Part shown: one piece after another, positions 35,391-44,694 of the stretch
Numbering within the stretch: position 1 is the first letter of the stretch
How the letters are laid out: each line of letters opens with the position of its first letter
NCBI RefSeq assembly: GCF_021191695.1
Contig: NZ_JAIWPT010000017.1
Coordinates: 16,864-80,863, forward strand
Direction: 5' to 3'
Source: Proluteimonas luteida
Lineage (GTDB): Bacteria; Pseudomonadota; Gammaproteobacteria; Xanthomonadales; Xanthomonadaceae
DNA length: 64,000 nt
Made by a program: the position numbers and the translations under genes
Notes under the pieces: model-generated
The model's database searches: none
What the model saw: the letters and a program-made list of their open reading frames with translations, nothing else
What the model was told of the DNA's origin: nothing

Positions 35391-36023
35391 TCAATCGACG
35401 CGGGTGCCGAAGATCTTGTCGCCGGCGTCGCCGAGGCCGGGCAGGATGTAGCCCCGGTCGTTGAGGCGCTCGTCGATCGAGGCGGTGTAGACCTCGACGT
35501 CCGGATGCGCGGCTTCGAGCGCGCGCAGGCCCTCGGGCGCGGCGACCAGGAACAGGCCCTTGATGCGCGCCGCGCCGGCGGCCTTGAGCATGTCGACGGT
35601 GGCGATCAGGGTGCCGCCGGTGGCCAGCATCGGATCGAGGATCAGCGCGGTGCGGTCGGCCATGTCGCCGACCAGGTTCTCGTAATAGGGCACGGCCTGG
35701 AGCGACTGCTCGTCGCGCTTGATGCCGACCACGCTGACCTTGGCCGCAGGAATCAACTCCAGCACGCCCGGCAGCATGCCGATGCCGGCGCGCAGGATCG
35801 GTACCAGGGTGATCTTGCGGCCCTTGATGCGGCGCACCCGCACCGGCCCGGCCCAGCCCTCGACGGTCGCGTCCTCGGTCTCCAGGTCCGACGTGGCCTC
35901 GTAGGTCAGCAGCGTGGCGACCTCGGCCGACAGTTCGCGGAAGGTCTTGGTGCTGTTGTCGGCGCGGCGCATCAGGCCGAGCTTGTGCTGGACGAGGGGA
36001 TGGGCGACTTCGACGATCTTCAT
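35391..36023 (-). CDS. upp: Uracil phosphoribosyltransferase
   Basis: UPRT makes UMP from uracil and PRPP in pyrimidine salvage. The 210-residue enzyme opens with [20 protein letters not shown], has the [20 protein letters not shown] strand, the PRPP loop [13 protein letters not shown] (about 135) and the uracil-binding end [18 protein letters not shown]. Length is normal. The ATG is the only sensible start. It is downstream of the TonB-dependent receptor on the minus strand, separated by a terminator, so it has its own promoter. Confidence 0.97.
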   Translation of the reverse strand: MKIVEVAHPLVQHKLGLMRRADNSTKTFRELSAEVATLLTYEATSDLETEDATVEGWAGPVRVRRIKGRKITLVPILRAGIGMLPGVLELIPAAKVSVVGIKRDEQSLQAVPYYENLVGDMADRTALILDPMLATGGTLIATVDMLKAAGAARIKGLFLVAAPEGLRALEAAHPDVEVYTASIDERLNDRGYILPGLGDAGDKIFGTRVD

Positions 36024-36136
36024 GGGGCTTCCGGGGGCAGGGCGTGCGCCTAGGATATTCCACCGCCGCATGCTCCCGCCGGAGCATCGCGCATGCGGAG
36101 TCGGCCTGCGGTCGAAGTTGCCCGCCCGCAAACGGA

Positions 36137-36161
36137 AAGGCCGGGCGTGATGCCCGGCCTT
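36137..36161 (-). terminator. Terminator of the TonB-dependent receptor gene
   Basis: AAGGCCGGGC and GCCCGGCCTT form a perfect 10-bp stem with the loop GTGAT; on the minus strand it is followed by TTCCGTTT. It lies 26 bases past the receptor stop codon. Confidence 0.75.
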
Positions 36162-36186
36162 CCGTGTGCTTCCATCTCTCGCCGGT

Positions 36187-39003
36187 TCAGAACTGGTAGC
36201 GCACGCCCGCCAACCACGAGCGGCCGAAGCTTTCCATCTCCAGCACGCGGTTGCGCTGGCCCTGGAAGCGGATCTGGCGGGTGTCCTGGATGTTGTTGAC
36301 CTCGCCGAAGACGCTCCAGCCGTCGCCGAGCTTCATGCTGGCGGAGAAATCGAGGCTGGCGCGCTCGTCCCAGTACACGTTCAGCGCGGGATTGCTGACG
36401 TCGAAGCTCTGGATGAATTTCGAGCGGTAGTTGTAGGCCAGACGCGCGTTGAGGCCGTATTTCTCGTAGGTCAGGGCCAGGTTGTAGTTGGTCCTGGACG
36501 TGCCGGGCAGCTCGGTCTTGCCCAGGCCGAACGGCAGTTCGGCCTCGGACTTGGCGTAGGTGTAGTTGGCGTAGACGCCGAGGCCGTCGAGTGCGCCCGG
36601 CAGCATGTCGAAGGTTTGCTGCCACGCGATTTCGGCGCCGTAGATCCGGCCGTTCTCGCCATTCTCGGCCCGGGTGATCTGCCAGGTCTGGCCGTTGTCG
36701 GCATCCTCGTCGTGGGAGGCCAGGAACAACGGGTCGTCGATGCGCTTGTAGAACAACGCGCCCGAGATCAGGCCGAGCGGGCGCAGGTAGTGCTCGAACG
36801 ACAGGTCGAGGTTGTGCGCATAGGCTTCCTTGACCTGGGGATTGCCTTCCTGGATGCCGATGACGTTGCCATCGTCCGCTTCGCCGATGATCCGGTACGG
36901 GGCGGTGTGCATGAAGTCGGGCCGGTTGAGCGCCGTCGACCAGGAAGCGCGCAGGATGCTGTCCGGGTTCAATTCGTAGCGGAAGTGAAGGCTGGGCAGG
37001 ACGTTGCTGTAGCTGCGGCTGCTGGACAGCGGGGTGATGGCGCCACTCTCCTCGTCGAAGCCGATCGCGGCACCTTCGGTCTCGGTGCGCTCGTAGCGCA
37101 CGCCGGTGATCATCGTCAGCGCGCCCCATGTCGCGTCCAGGCGCGCATAGCCGGCGTAGACGTCTTCGGACGCGGTGTAGTCGCCGGTCAGCGAGTCGGG
37201 GATCAGGCGGCGGTGGTTCTCGCTGTCGATCAGCTGTCCGGCGTACTTGTCGAAGATGTCGCGGCAGAAGCGGCGCCCGGTCAGGAAGTAGCCGAAGTTG
37301 TCGGAGAGGCTGTCGCACAGCATGTCGGAATAGCTGATGCCGAGCGCGGCGAAATCGGCGCCGTTGTCGTTGCGGTAGCGCTCGTCGTCGAACTGCTTGT
37401 CGCGCTGGCGCGCGCGCAGGCCGAACTTGATGTCGCCGGTGTCGCCGAGGAAGTTCTGCTGGCGGCCGAGGTCGAGGCGCAGGCCGGTTTCCTTCTCCTC
37501 GCTGTACTCGTAGCGGTCGTTGAGCCGGCGGAACGCGTACCAGTCCTCCGGCAGGTTGACGCCGGTTGCGGGCGCATCGGGCTGGCCCACGATGGTCCAG
37601 GTGGGGAAATCGTGGTCGCTGTAGTCGTACTCCATCTGCGGGCGCTCGTTGGAGCGGAAGATGTACTGCATGCGCGGATCAGTCACCTTGGTCGCCTTGC
37701 TCTGCGAGGCCTGCCAGTCGATCTTCCAGTTCTCGCCGGCGTAGTGTTCGCCGCCCAGGTTGTAGGTGCGGATGGTCTTGTCGTAGGTGCGCTCGCGCAG
37801 TTCCTTGTCGAAGGTGGCGCGGGCGGTGCCGGTGGTCTCGTTGGCGTCGTCGCTGTAACGGTCCAGGGTGATGGTCAGGTTGTCGCGGAACTCGCGGTCG
37901 ACGAAGTTGGAGTCCGAGGCGACCAGGTAGACCAGGTTGTCGGGATTGATGCGGAAGTCGAAGCGTCCGGTCAGGCCCTTGCGGGTTCGGGTGCCTTCGT
38001 AGTCCTTGATCTGGATCTCGGTCGGGGCGAAGCCGCCGTTGACCGGGGTGTAGAGGCTCTCGACGTTGTCCGTGAACCGGCCCTGCTTGCTCAGCGAGCC
38101 GGAGATCAGCACGCCGATGTTCTGGTCGGCGCCGAACCGGTTGCCGACGGTGGCGTTGTAGCGCTGGTTGTCGCCGTCACCCAGCTGGTACTTGCCGCCG
38201 GCGACCGAAGCGCGCAGGGTCAGGCCCTCGCGGTCGAGCGCGCTCTGGGTGCGGATGTTGATGTTGCCGGCGATCGCGTCGCCGTCCATGTCCGGGGTCA
38301 GGGCCTTGGTCACTTCCAGCGCCGAGATCACGTCCGAGGGGATGGTGTCGAGTTCCACGCCGCGGCTGGTGGAATCGGGGTTGGCCAGCTGCACGCCGTC
38401 GATGGAGACGGTGGTGAACTCCTTGGGCGCGCCGCGCACGGTGACGTAGCGGCCTTCGCCCTGGTCGCGCTCGATCGACACGCCGGGGATGCGCTGGGTG
38501 GACTCGGCGATGTTGTTGTCCGGGAACTGGCCGAGCAGGTCGGCCGAGACCACGTTGACGTAGTTGGTCGATGCGCGTTGCTGGTTCAGCGCCATGGCCT
38601 GGGCGTCGCGGGTCGCGCGCACCTCCACCACGTCCAGGTCGGTGGCCGAGGCGGTGCTGCGCAGGGCGACATCAACGCGCGCGCCGCCTGTTTCGCCGAG
38701 CACCACCTCGGTTTCGTGGTGGCCGTAGCCCAGGTAGTCCACCTGCACGGTATAGCGTCCCGGTGCCAGGCCGCCGACCCGGAAGATGCCCTCGCGGTCG
38801 GTGCTGACCTGGCGGCCGCCGACGGTGACGATCGCGCCTTCGAGCGAAACGCCGCGCGAGGCTTCGCTGACCCGGCCGACGATCGTGCTGGCTGCCAGTG
38901 CGAGGCTGTCGGACGCAGTGCCCTGTGCGTGCGCGGTGTGCGCCACCGGCAGGACGAGCGCGGCGGCGATCGCCATGGCGATGGCGGTGTGTGTCGATTT
39001 CAT
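36187..39003 (-). CDS. TonB-dependent outer-membrane receptor with carboxypeptidase-like N-domain
   Basis: A 938-residue TonB-dependent transporter. Signal peptide (about 1-26, ending AHAQ); a carboxypeptidase regulatory-like domain (about 40-115: [20 protein letters not shown], then [12 protein letters not shown]); a plug (about 130-260: [43 protein letters not shown]); and a 22-strand-type barrel to the end with the C-terminal aromatic GVRYQF. This form is common among xanthomonad receptors for carbohydrates and other large nutrients. It diverges from a phytase-phosphatase cluster across a 277-base gap, so phytate or a breakdown product is the best guess for its substrate (inference). No FecI/FecR pair is nearby. 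Confidence 0.93.
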   Translation of the reverse strand: MKSTHTAIAMAIAAALVLPVAHTAHAQGTASDSLALAASTIVGRVSEASRGVSLEGAIVTVGGRQVSTDREGIFRVGGLAPGRYTVQVDYLGYGHHETEVVLGETGGARVDVALRSTASATDLDVVEVRATRDAQAMALNQQRASTNYVNVVSADLLGQFPDNNIAESTQRIPGVSIERDQGEGRYVTVRGAPKEFTTVSIDGVQLANPDSTSRGVELDTIPSDVISALEVTKALTPDMDGDAIAGNINIRTQSALDREGLTLRASVAGGKYQLGDGDNQRYNATVGNRFGADQNIGVLISGSLSKQGRFTDNVESLYTPVNGGFAPTEIQIKDYEGTRTRKGLTGRFDFRINPDNLVYLVASDSNFVDREFRDNLTITLDRYSDDANETTGTARATFDKELRERTYDKTIRTYNLGGEHYAGENWKIDWQASQSKATKVTDPRMQYIFRSNERPQMEYDYSDHDFPTWTIVGQPDAPATGVNLPEDWYAFRRLNDRYEYSEEKETGLRLDLGRQQNFLGDTGDIKFGLRARQRDKQFDDERYRNDNGADFAALGISYSDMLCDSLSDNFGYFLTGRRFCRDIFDKYAGQLIDSENHRRLIPDSLTGDYTASEDVYAGYARLDATWGALTMITGVRYERTETEGAAIGFDEESGAITPLSSSRSYSNVLPSLHFRYELNPDSILRASWSTALNRPDFMHTAPYRIIGEADDGNVIGIQEGNPQVKEAYAHNLDLSFEHYLRPLGLISGALFYKRIDDPLFLASHDEDADNGQTWQITRAENGENGRIYGAEIAWQQTFDMLPGALDGLGVYANYTYAKSEAELPFGLGKTELPGTSRTNYNLALTYEKYGLNARLAYNYRSKFIQSFDVSNPALNVYWDERASLDFSASMKLGDGWSVFGEVNNIQDTRQIRFQGQRNRVLEMESFGRSWLAGVRYQF

Positions 39004-39180
39004 TACGGCTCCGGAGTTGCGGGGGGCGTGGGCGGATCGCAAGCCGCCTGCGCGATTCCCCCTTGGAACTGGCGCAGGCGTGATCGGCGATCGCCGGGAT
39101 GTCCGAAAAGTCTGGTTCGGATTTGTTGCGGATTTATGATCCGGGCGACGTTGATTGCAGGCGCGTGGCATGCAACACGG

Positions 39181-39198
39181 CTGTCATCGACGTGCCAC
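39181..39198 (+). promoter_or_regulatory. Possible PHO box
   Basis: CTGTCATCGACGTGCCAC has the layout of a PhoB site, two 7-base direct repeats with a 4-base spacer. The first half CTGTCAT is perfect; the second half GTGCCAC matches 4 of 7. It lies 83 bases before the phytase start in the divergent gap. An AT-rich TTTATGAT at 39133-39140 could be part of a promoter on either strand. Confidence 0.3.
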
Positions 39199-39280
39199 AG
39201 AATCCCGCGTCCTGTGCCAGCCGCAGAACCGCCACCGTGGGGACACGGTTTGTCCCTAGACGCTACTTCCGGATCTTTCG

Positions 39281-40411
39281 ATGACACGACGCCCATTCGC
39301 CTCCTGCCACCCCCTGTTGCTCGCGATGCTGCTGCCGGTGCTGTCCGCCTGCCATCAGGCGCCGGACGGCGACGTCGCCGACGCGGATGCCGCCGCCGGA
39401 CCCGCCGCCGAGCGCGAGGTCCCGGTCATTGCCGAAGCCTTCGTCAGCGCGTTGACGCCCGAGGACAACATCGACTCGCCGGCGGCATGGACCGCGCCCG
39501 ACGGCGCGGTGTGGGTGATCGCGACCGCCAAGTCGACCGACCGCCTGGTCGTCTATGACGGCGCGACCGGCGAGACGCGCAGTGCCTTCGGCACGGCCGG
39601 TACCGGGCCGGGGCAGTTCCGGCGTCCGAACGGCATCGCGGTGGTCGACGATCTGGCCGTCGTCGTCGAGCGCGACAACCACCGGGTGCAGGTGCTGCGC
39701 CTGCCGGACTTCTCGCACGTGCTGACCTTCGCCGCCGACGATCTGGTCAAGCCGTATGGCCTGTGGATCGACCGTGTCGACGATGGCTACCTGGTCTACG
39801 TCACCGATTCCTACGACGACGGCGAGGACGCCAATGGCGACGACATCCTGCCGCCGTTCGCGGCGCTGGACCGGCGCGTGCACCGCTATGCGCTGCGGCC
39901 GTCCGGTGACGGTTTCGCGGTCGAGGCGCTGGGCGCGTTCGGCGACACCACGCCGGAAGGCGCGCTGCGCGTGGTCGAATCGATCTGGGGCGATCCGGCC
40001 AACGACCGCCTGCTGATCGCGGAAGAGGACGAGAGCTACGCCAACGAGCTGAAGGTCTACACCCTGTCGGGCGAATACGCCGGGCGCACGATCGGCCGCG
40101 ACGTGATCCAGGCCCAGGCCGAGGGCATCATGCTCAAGACCTGCGCCGACGGCAGCGGCTGGTGGATCACCACCGAGCAGGGCAAGGGCCGCACGGTGTT
40201 CCACCTGTTCGACCGCGTGTCGCTGGACCACGTCGGTGCGGTCGCCGGCGGGAAGGTCGCCAATACCGATGGCATCTGGCTGCACGATGCGCCGTCGAAG
40301 ACGTTCCCGGACGGTGCGCTGTACGCGGTGCACGACGACCAGGGCATCGTCGCGTTCGACTGGCGCACGCTGGCCGACGCGCTCGCGCTGCCCGCCTGCA
40401 CGAGGTCGTGA
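39281..40411 (+). CDS. Beta-propeller phytase-like lipoprotein
   Basis: A 376-residue secreted lipoprotein (signal 1-23, lipobox LSAC) of the beta-propeller phytase family, which releases phosphate from phytate with calcium. Family markers appear in order: DNIDSPAAWTAPDGAVWVIA (BPP: DDPAIW), STDRLVVYD, GQFRRPNGIAVVDDLAVVVE, NDRLLIAEED (BPP: YIAEE-like), GIMLKTCADGSGWWITTEQG, TDGIWLHDAPSKTFPDGALY and HDDQGIVAF. Length fits one propeller. Activity is inferred from these motifs. The stop overlaps the next start (TGATG), and the next two genes are also phosphate-releasing enzymes, which supports the call. Confidence 0.82.
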   Translation: MTRRPFASCHPLLLAMLLPVLSACHQAPDGDVADADAAAGPAAEREVPVIAEAFVSALTPEDNIDSPAAWTAPDGAVWVIATAKSTDRLVVYDGATGETRSAFGTAGTGPGQFRRPNGIAVVDDLAVVVERDNHRVQVLRLPDFSHVLTFAADDLVKPYGLWIDRVDDGYLVYVTDSYDDGEDANGDDILPPFAALDRRVHRYALRPSGDGFAVEALGAFGDTTPEGALRVVESIWGDPANDRLLIAEEDESYANELKVYTLSGEYAGRTIGRDVIQAQAEGIMLKTCADGSGWWITTEQGKGRTVFHLFDRVSLDHVGAVAGGKVANTDGIWLHDAPSKTFPDGALYAVHDDQGIVAFDWRTLADALALPACTRS

Positions 40412-41826
40412 TGGCCGGACGCAGCGGGTGGCGCGCACTGGCGCCTGCGGGTCTGCTCGTGCTGGTGCTTGCCGGCTCGGTCGCCAGCGCGCAGGCGCCG
40501 CGCGAGGCCGAGCCCAACACGCGCGTGCCGGAAGGCGATCGCGGCCACGCGGCAGGCGCGTATCCCGACCGCATCGCGACGTCGCCGGCGCAGGATGCCG
40601 CAACCGGCTTCGCGGTGGCCTGGCGCACAGATGCACGGGTGCAGGCGCCGCGGTTGCAGATCGCGCCGGCCGATGATTCCCCCGACATCGGCGAGGGCCG
40701 GCCGCGCGTCGTCGAGGCGACGACGCGGCCGCTCGACACCCGCAACGGACGCGCCCACCAGCATCGCGCCGATGTGGACGGGCTGCAGCCCGGCACGCTG
40801 TACGCCTGGCGCGTCGAGGGGCACCGCACCTGGAGCCCGTGGTTCCATTTCCGCACCGCGGCCGCCGACGCGGCGCCGCTGACGCTGCTGTACTTCGGCG
40901 ATACCCAGAACCAGAACACCTCGCTGGTCACCCGGGTCGTGCGCGAATCGCGGCGTTGGGCGCCCGACGCGCGCCTGGCGCTGTTCGCCGGCGACCTGGT
41001 CTCCGGCGGCGGCGCCGGCATGGGTGCCGACGACGACGAATGGGCCGAATGGTTCGAGGCCGCCAGCGGCCTGCCCGAGGACATCGCCACCGCGCCGGCC
41101 GTCGGCAACCACGAGTTCCACCAGGCGCACGAGGACACGCCGCAGGAGACGCGCGTGCTGTCGCCGCACTGGCCGCTGGCTTTCGCGCTGCCGCGCAATG
41201 GCGCCCCCGGCTTCGAGGACACGACCTACTGGTTCGACTACCAGGGCGTGCGCTTCGTGGTGCTCGACGGTACCTCGATCCTGGATCTCGATGGCGGCCC
41301 GGCGCAGGCCCGCTGGCTGGACCATGTGCTGACCGGGAATCCGCACCGCTGGAGCGTGGTGCAGATCCACCAGCCGCTGTACGCGCTGCGCTTCGATCGC
41401 GACTACGCACCACTGCGCGAGCATCTCGCCCCGGTGCTGCGCAAGCACCATGTCGACCTGGTGCTGCAGGGCCACGACCACGGCTACGGTCGTCGCCCGC
41501 TGGACGAGGATGCCAGGGCCGGCACGCCGCAGCTGGTGGTGTCGGTCGTTGGCGCCAAGCAGTACAGGCTGGGACCGCAGGCGCTGGCGACGATGGCGCC
41601 GATCGGCGAGGACACCCAGTTGTTCCAGGTGCTGCGTTTCGACGGCCCGGTGCTGCGCTACGAGGCGCGTACCGCGACCGGCCGGCTGTACGACGCCTTC
41701 GAGCTGCATGACGATGGCGACGGCGGAAGCAAGCGCCTGGTCGAGACCGAGGAAGGCCGGATCGCGCCGCGTCGCTGCACGCGGGAAGCCTCATTGAAGG
41801 GACGGGAAGATCGATGCTGGGAGTGA
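40411..41826 (+). CDS. Exported metallophosphoesterase, purple-acid-phosphatase type
   Basis: A 471-residue exported phosphatase. Signal peptide about 1-28 (ending ASAQA). An N-terminal fibronectin-like domain (about 50-145: GFAVAWRTDARV, ADVDGLQPGTLYAWRVEG) is followed by the metallophosphatase core with LLYFGDTQNQN, LFAGDLVSGGG, APAVGNHEFH, VVQIHQPLYA and LVLQGHDHGYGR, the five metal-site blocks of purple acid phosphatases and relatives. All metal ligands are present, so it is probably active on phosphate esters in the periplasm or at the surface. The start overlaps the phytase stop; its end overlaps the pyrophosphatase gene by 13 bases. Confidence 0.88.
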   Translation: MAGRSGWRALAPAGLLVLVLAGSVASAQAPREAEPNTRVPEGDRGHAAGAYPDRIATSPAQDAATGFAVAWRTDARVQAPRLQIAPADDSPDIGEGRPRVVEATTRPLDTRNGRAHQHRADVDGLQPGTLYAWRVEGHRTWSPWFHFRTAAADAAPLTLLYFGDTQNQNTSLVTRVVRESRRWAPDARLALFAGDLVSGGGAGMGADDDEWAEWFEAASGLPEDIATAPAVGNHEFHQAHEDTPQETRVLSPHWPLAFALPRNGAPGFEDTTYWFDYQGVRFVVLDGTSILDLDGGPAQARWLDHVLTGNPHRWSVVQIHQPLYALRFDRDYAPLREHLAPVLRKHHVDLVLQGHDHGYGRRPLDEDARAGTPQLVVSVVGAKQYRLGPQALATMAPIGEDTQLFQVLRFDGPVLRYEARTATGRLYDAFELHDDGDGGSKRLVETEEGRIAPRRCTREASLKGREDRCWE

Positions 41827-42473
41827 CTGCCTTGATGTACCGCCCCGTTTCGCGGGTGTCTGCAGTCCTGTTGCTGGCAGGCGCGCTGTGTGTGGGCGCA
41901 CTGCCGCCGGCCGCCGGCGCCACCGAATCGATCCGCCATCCGTTCCACGCCGCACAGCCGGACTCGGCGCCGGACGAGGCCGTGCTTGCGGTGGAGATTC
42001 CCGCCGGCGGCTTCGTCAAGTACGAGATCGGTGACGACGACGGCCTGGTCCATGTCGACCGGTTCCTGTCGATGCCGATGGCATATCCCGCGAACTACGG
42101 ATCGATGCCGCGCACGCTGGCCGGCGATGGCGACCCGCTCGACGCGCTGGTGCTGACCCGCGCGCCGCTGCATCCCGGCGTGCTGATCCGCTTCCGCCCG
42201 CTCGGCGTGCTGCGCATGATCGACGGCGGCGAACGCGACGAGAAGATCATCGGCGTGCCGGCCGACGACGTCGACCCGACCTATGCCGGCATCCGCGACC
42301 TCGCCGACCTGCCCGCGATCGAGCGCGAGCGCATCGAGGCGTTCTTCCGCGTCTACAAGGACCTGCCGGCCGGCAGCAAGCGTGTCGAACTGCAGGGCTG
42401 GGGAGACGCGGCCGAGGCGAAGGCGATCATCGGTGAGGCGATCGGCGCGTTCGGGAACGGCGGCGCGCGGTAG
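41814..42473 (+). CDS. Inorganic pyrophosphatase with signal peptide
   Basis: A 219-residue family I pyrophosphatase. Catalytic-site motifs are all kept: FVKYEIG, HVDRFL, YPANYG, GDGDPLDALVL, MIDGGERDEKIIGV and RVYKDLP. Unlike ordinary cytoplasmic Ppa (about 175 residues), it has an N-terminal hydrophobic segment (about 15-38: AVLLLAGALCVGALPPAAGA), a likely Sec signal peptide, so it would act in the periplasm. ATG at 41814 (overlapping the phosphatase gene by 13 bases) or 41835 are both possible starts. Its place behind a phytase and an exported phosphatase supports a role in using external phosphate. Confidence 0.88.
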   Translation: MLGVTALMYRPVSRVSAVLLLAGALCVGALPPAAGATESIRHPFHAAQPDSAPDEAVLAVEIPAGGFVKYEIGDDDGLVHVDRFLSMPMAYPANYGSMPRTLAGDGDPLDALVLTRAPLHPGVLIRFRPLGVLRMIDGGERDEKIIGVPADDVDPTYAGIRDLADLPAIERERIEAFFRVYKDLPAGSKRVELQGWGDAAEAKAIIGEAIGAFGNGGAR

Positions 42474-42517
42474 CGCCGGAAGATACAGCGGCACATCTGA
42501 TCGTTGATTTTCAGCTT

Positions 42518-42926
42518 CCTTCCCCCGCTTGTGGGGGAAGGTGCCCGAAGGGCGGATGGGGGCATCGTCGCCCCACCGGATCCTTTCCTGAATGCAGGCG
42601 CGAAGCTGAAACCATGTAGCCGAGGGGTCGCGCCGATCAGGTCAGCCATTTGCCCCCCCCATCCCAACCCTGTCCGGCCCGGCGGCCTGGCCGCCGGGCG
42701 TTCCTCGGGGCGCGAACCCGTGGTTCGCAAGCGTCCTATTCACCCCCCGCAAGCGGGGAAGGGCGTTGGTGCCGGGCGGGTTCGGCTGCGGGGGTCTGCT
42801 CTCTCCGCCGCTTTGCGGGAAGGGTTGGGGCGGAGGGCGGTTGCGGAACTCCCGGGGGGTTCCGCCCCCATCCCAACCCTTCCCCCGCAAGCGGGGGAAG
42901 GGCGATCGTGCCGGGCGGGTTCGGCT
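42518..42926. repeat. Cluster of CCTTCCCCCGC hairpin repeats
   Basis: The gap 42474-42930 between the convergent pyrophosphatase and aminotransferase genes has no supported gene. It holds at least three copies of one hairpin: CCTTCCCCC/GGGGGAAGG (42518-42541), CCCCGC/GCGGGG (42745-42758), and a perfect 12-bp stem CCCTTCCCCCGC/GCGGGGGAAGGG (42877-42902). The last two are each followed by GCCGGGCGGGTTCGGCT. CCCATCCCAACCCT precedes the third hairpin and another copy lies at 42659-42672. Confidence 0.75.
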
Positions 42927-42930
42927 CCGG

Positions 42931-44457
42931 TCAGGCAGTGGCGACGGCAGGAGTGGCGGCGGTCGAAGCTTCTGTCTTTCTGGGGCCCTCGCGCAGGGCC
43001 TTGCCGACCATCTCCACCAGCAGGTCGATCTCGTCGTCGCCGATCGCGAAGTGCGGGGTGAAGCGCAGCGAGTTGGCGCCGCCGTGGATCACGCCGAGGC
43101 CGTGCTCGCGCAGCCATTCCTCGGTCGAGCCGGCGCCGTAGCACTTGAACTGCGGGGCGAGTTCGCACGAGAACAGCAGGCCGGTGCCCTGGACGCCGGT
43201 GACCAGCCCGCCGAGTTCGGCCTGCAGCGCCTGCAGCTTCTCGACCGACTTGCGGCCGGCCTCGCGGATGTTGTCGCGGATCTCCGGCGTCAGCTGTGCG
43301 AGTACCGCGCAGGCGACGTCGAGCGCGCGCGGGTTGGCGGTCATGGTGTTGCCGTAGACGCCGCTCCGGTACAGCCCGGCGGCGCGCTCGCCCACCGCCA
43401 GCACCGACAGCGGGTACTGGCCGGCATTGAGCGCCTTGGAATAGGTTTCCATGTCCGGCGCGTCGAGGCCTTCGAAACCGGGGTAGTCGACGACCGACAG
43501 CACGCCGTGCGCGCGCAGGCCGGCCTGGATCGAATCGACCAGCAGCAGGCTGTCGTGGGCGGCGGTGAGCGCGCGGGCGGCGGCGTAGAACGCCGGCGGC
43601 AGGGCCCGGCCCGGATCGCCTTCGCCCATCACCGGCTCCAGGAACACCGCCTCGATGAACCAGCGGTTGGCCTCGGCGTCGGCGAACACCTGGCGCAGCG
43701 CGTCGACGTCGTACGGAGGCACGGTGATCAGCGAATCCTCGCCGCGGAAGCTGGCGAGATACTTCAGGTAGGTCGCGCGCGAGGAGTCGGAGTACAGCGC
43801 GGGGCGCTCGGTGCGGCCATGGAAGCTGCCCTTGACCACGACGCGCTTGATCGCGCGGCCGGCGTGTCGGCCGCCCGGATCGGTCTGCACGCGGGTATTG
43901 ATGTCGGCGATGCGCGCGGCCAGGCCGACCGATTCGGAACCGGAATTCAGGCACAGGAAGTGGCTGTACGGGCAGGCGTCGTCGCCGCGGGTGTGGCCGA
44001 TCTCGCGGCGCAGGGCGCGTTCGAGCCGCAGCTGCGACAGGCTCGGGGTCATGATGTTGGCCATCGGCACCGGCCGCGCCATCGCCTCGATGACCTTCGC
44101 CGGGGTGTGGCCGAACCCGAGCATGCCGTAGCCGCCGGAGTCATGCAGCACCGCGCCCTTGAGAGTCACGATCCACGGGCCGCGCGCGGCCAGCGCGACA
44201 TAGGGATTGACCGCGTCGCCGGGATAGAAGTTGACGTAGCCGGCCTGCACCGCGCGCACCTGCGCGTCCTCGTCGAGGTCCAGCAGTTCGGGGAACTCGT
44301 CGCACGCGCGGGCGTATTCGGCCGCGGCGGCGGCGATGGCCTCGCCCAGGTCGGGATGCGAAGCGGCGAACGCGGTGAGCTGGGCGTCGCCGAGGCCGGT
44401 CGTGCGGCGCTGGCCGCCATGGGCGCGCAGCGGGGCAAGGGTGTCGATGACGGACAT
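42931..44457 (-). CDS. Class III PLP-dependent aminotransferase
   Basis: A 508-residue aminotransferase of class III (ornithine, GABA, lysine and acetylornithine type). The PLP lysine is in METYSKALNAGQYPLSV (about residue 338), with LCLNSGSESVGLAAR (cofactor phosphate region), KGSFHGRTERPALY and EPVMGEGDP, and a SxQxGLRAHG loop. The N-terminal 70 residues are a family-specific extension. The substrate is unclear; a lysine or other omega-amino donor is possible. It is divergent from an Lrp/AsnC regulator, which is the most likely controller. It converges on the repeat cluster. Confidence 0.88.
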   Translation of the reverse strand: MSVIDTLAPLRAHGGQRRTTGLGDAQLTAFAASHPDLGEAIAAAAAEYARACDEFPELLDLDEDAQVRAVQAGYVNFYPGDAVNPYVALAARGPWIVTLKGAVLHDSGGYGMLGFGHTPAKVIEAMARPVPMANIMTPSLSQLRLERALRREIGHTRGDDACPYSHFLCLNSGSESVGLAARIADINTRVQTDPGGRHAGRAIKRVVVKGSFHGRTERPALYSDSSRATYLKYLASFRGEDSLITVPPYDVDALRQVFADAEANRWFIEAVFLEPVMGEGDPGRALPPAFYAAARALTAAHDSLLLVDSIQAGLRAHGVLSVVDYPGFEGLDAPDMETYSKALNAGQYPLSVLAVGERAAGLYRSGVYGNTMTANPRALDVACAVLAQLTPEIRDNIREAGRKSVEKLQALQAELGGLVTGVQGTGLLFSCELAPQFKCYGAGSTEEWLREHGLGVIHGGANSLRFTPHFAIGDDEIDLLVEMVGKALREGPRKTEASTAATPAVATA

Positions 44458-44658
44458 GGCGGTCTCCTGGAGCGGAATGCGGAAGCGGGATCACGACGAT
44501 GCGGCAGCCGGGCGTGTCCCGGTTGGCCGGCGTCGTCGGCGCGGGCAGGCCGGACGGTGGCGGTGCCGCAGGGCGGCGACGGATGCGCCACACGGGCCGA
44601 CATCTCCATTATCTCGATGCTTCTGTCATCCGGAAGGGGCGGATTGCGCTAAAAGCCG

Positions 44659-44664
44659 TACAAT
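44659..44664 (+). promoter_or_regulatory. -10 box of the Lrp/AsnC gene
   Basis: TACAAT, 30 bases before the start. The 237-base divergent gap (44458-44694) contains this and should also hold the aminotransferase promoter and regulator sites; no clean palindrome is visible. Confidence 0.4.
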
Positions 44665-44694
44665 TCCGGCAGATTGCCGGGAGAATCCGACGAT

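Noticed and set aside
36166..39558. Open frame of 1130 codons antisense to the TonB-dependent receptor
   Set aside because: It is a shadow of the receptor gene; the Val/Ala/Gly/Asp-rich translation shows no family and the receptor motifs are complete on the other strand.
42518..42926. CRISPR array
   Set aside because: The repeats are GC hairpins with irregular spacing and non-spacer-like gaps; no cas gene is in the window.
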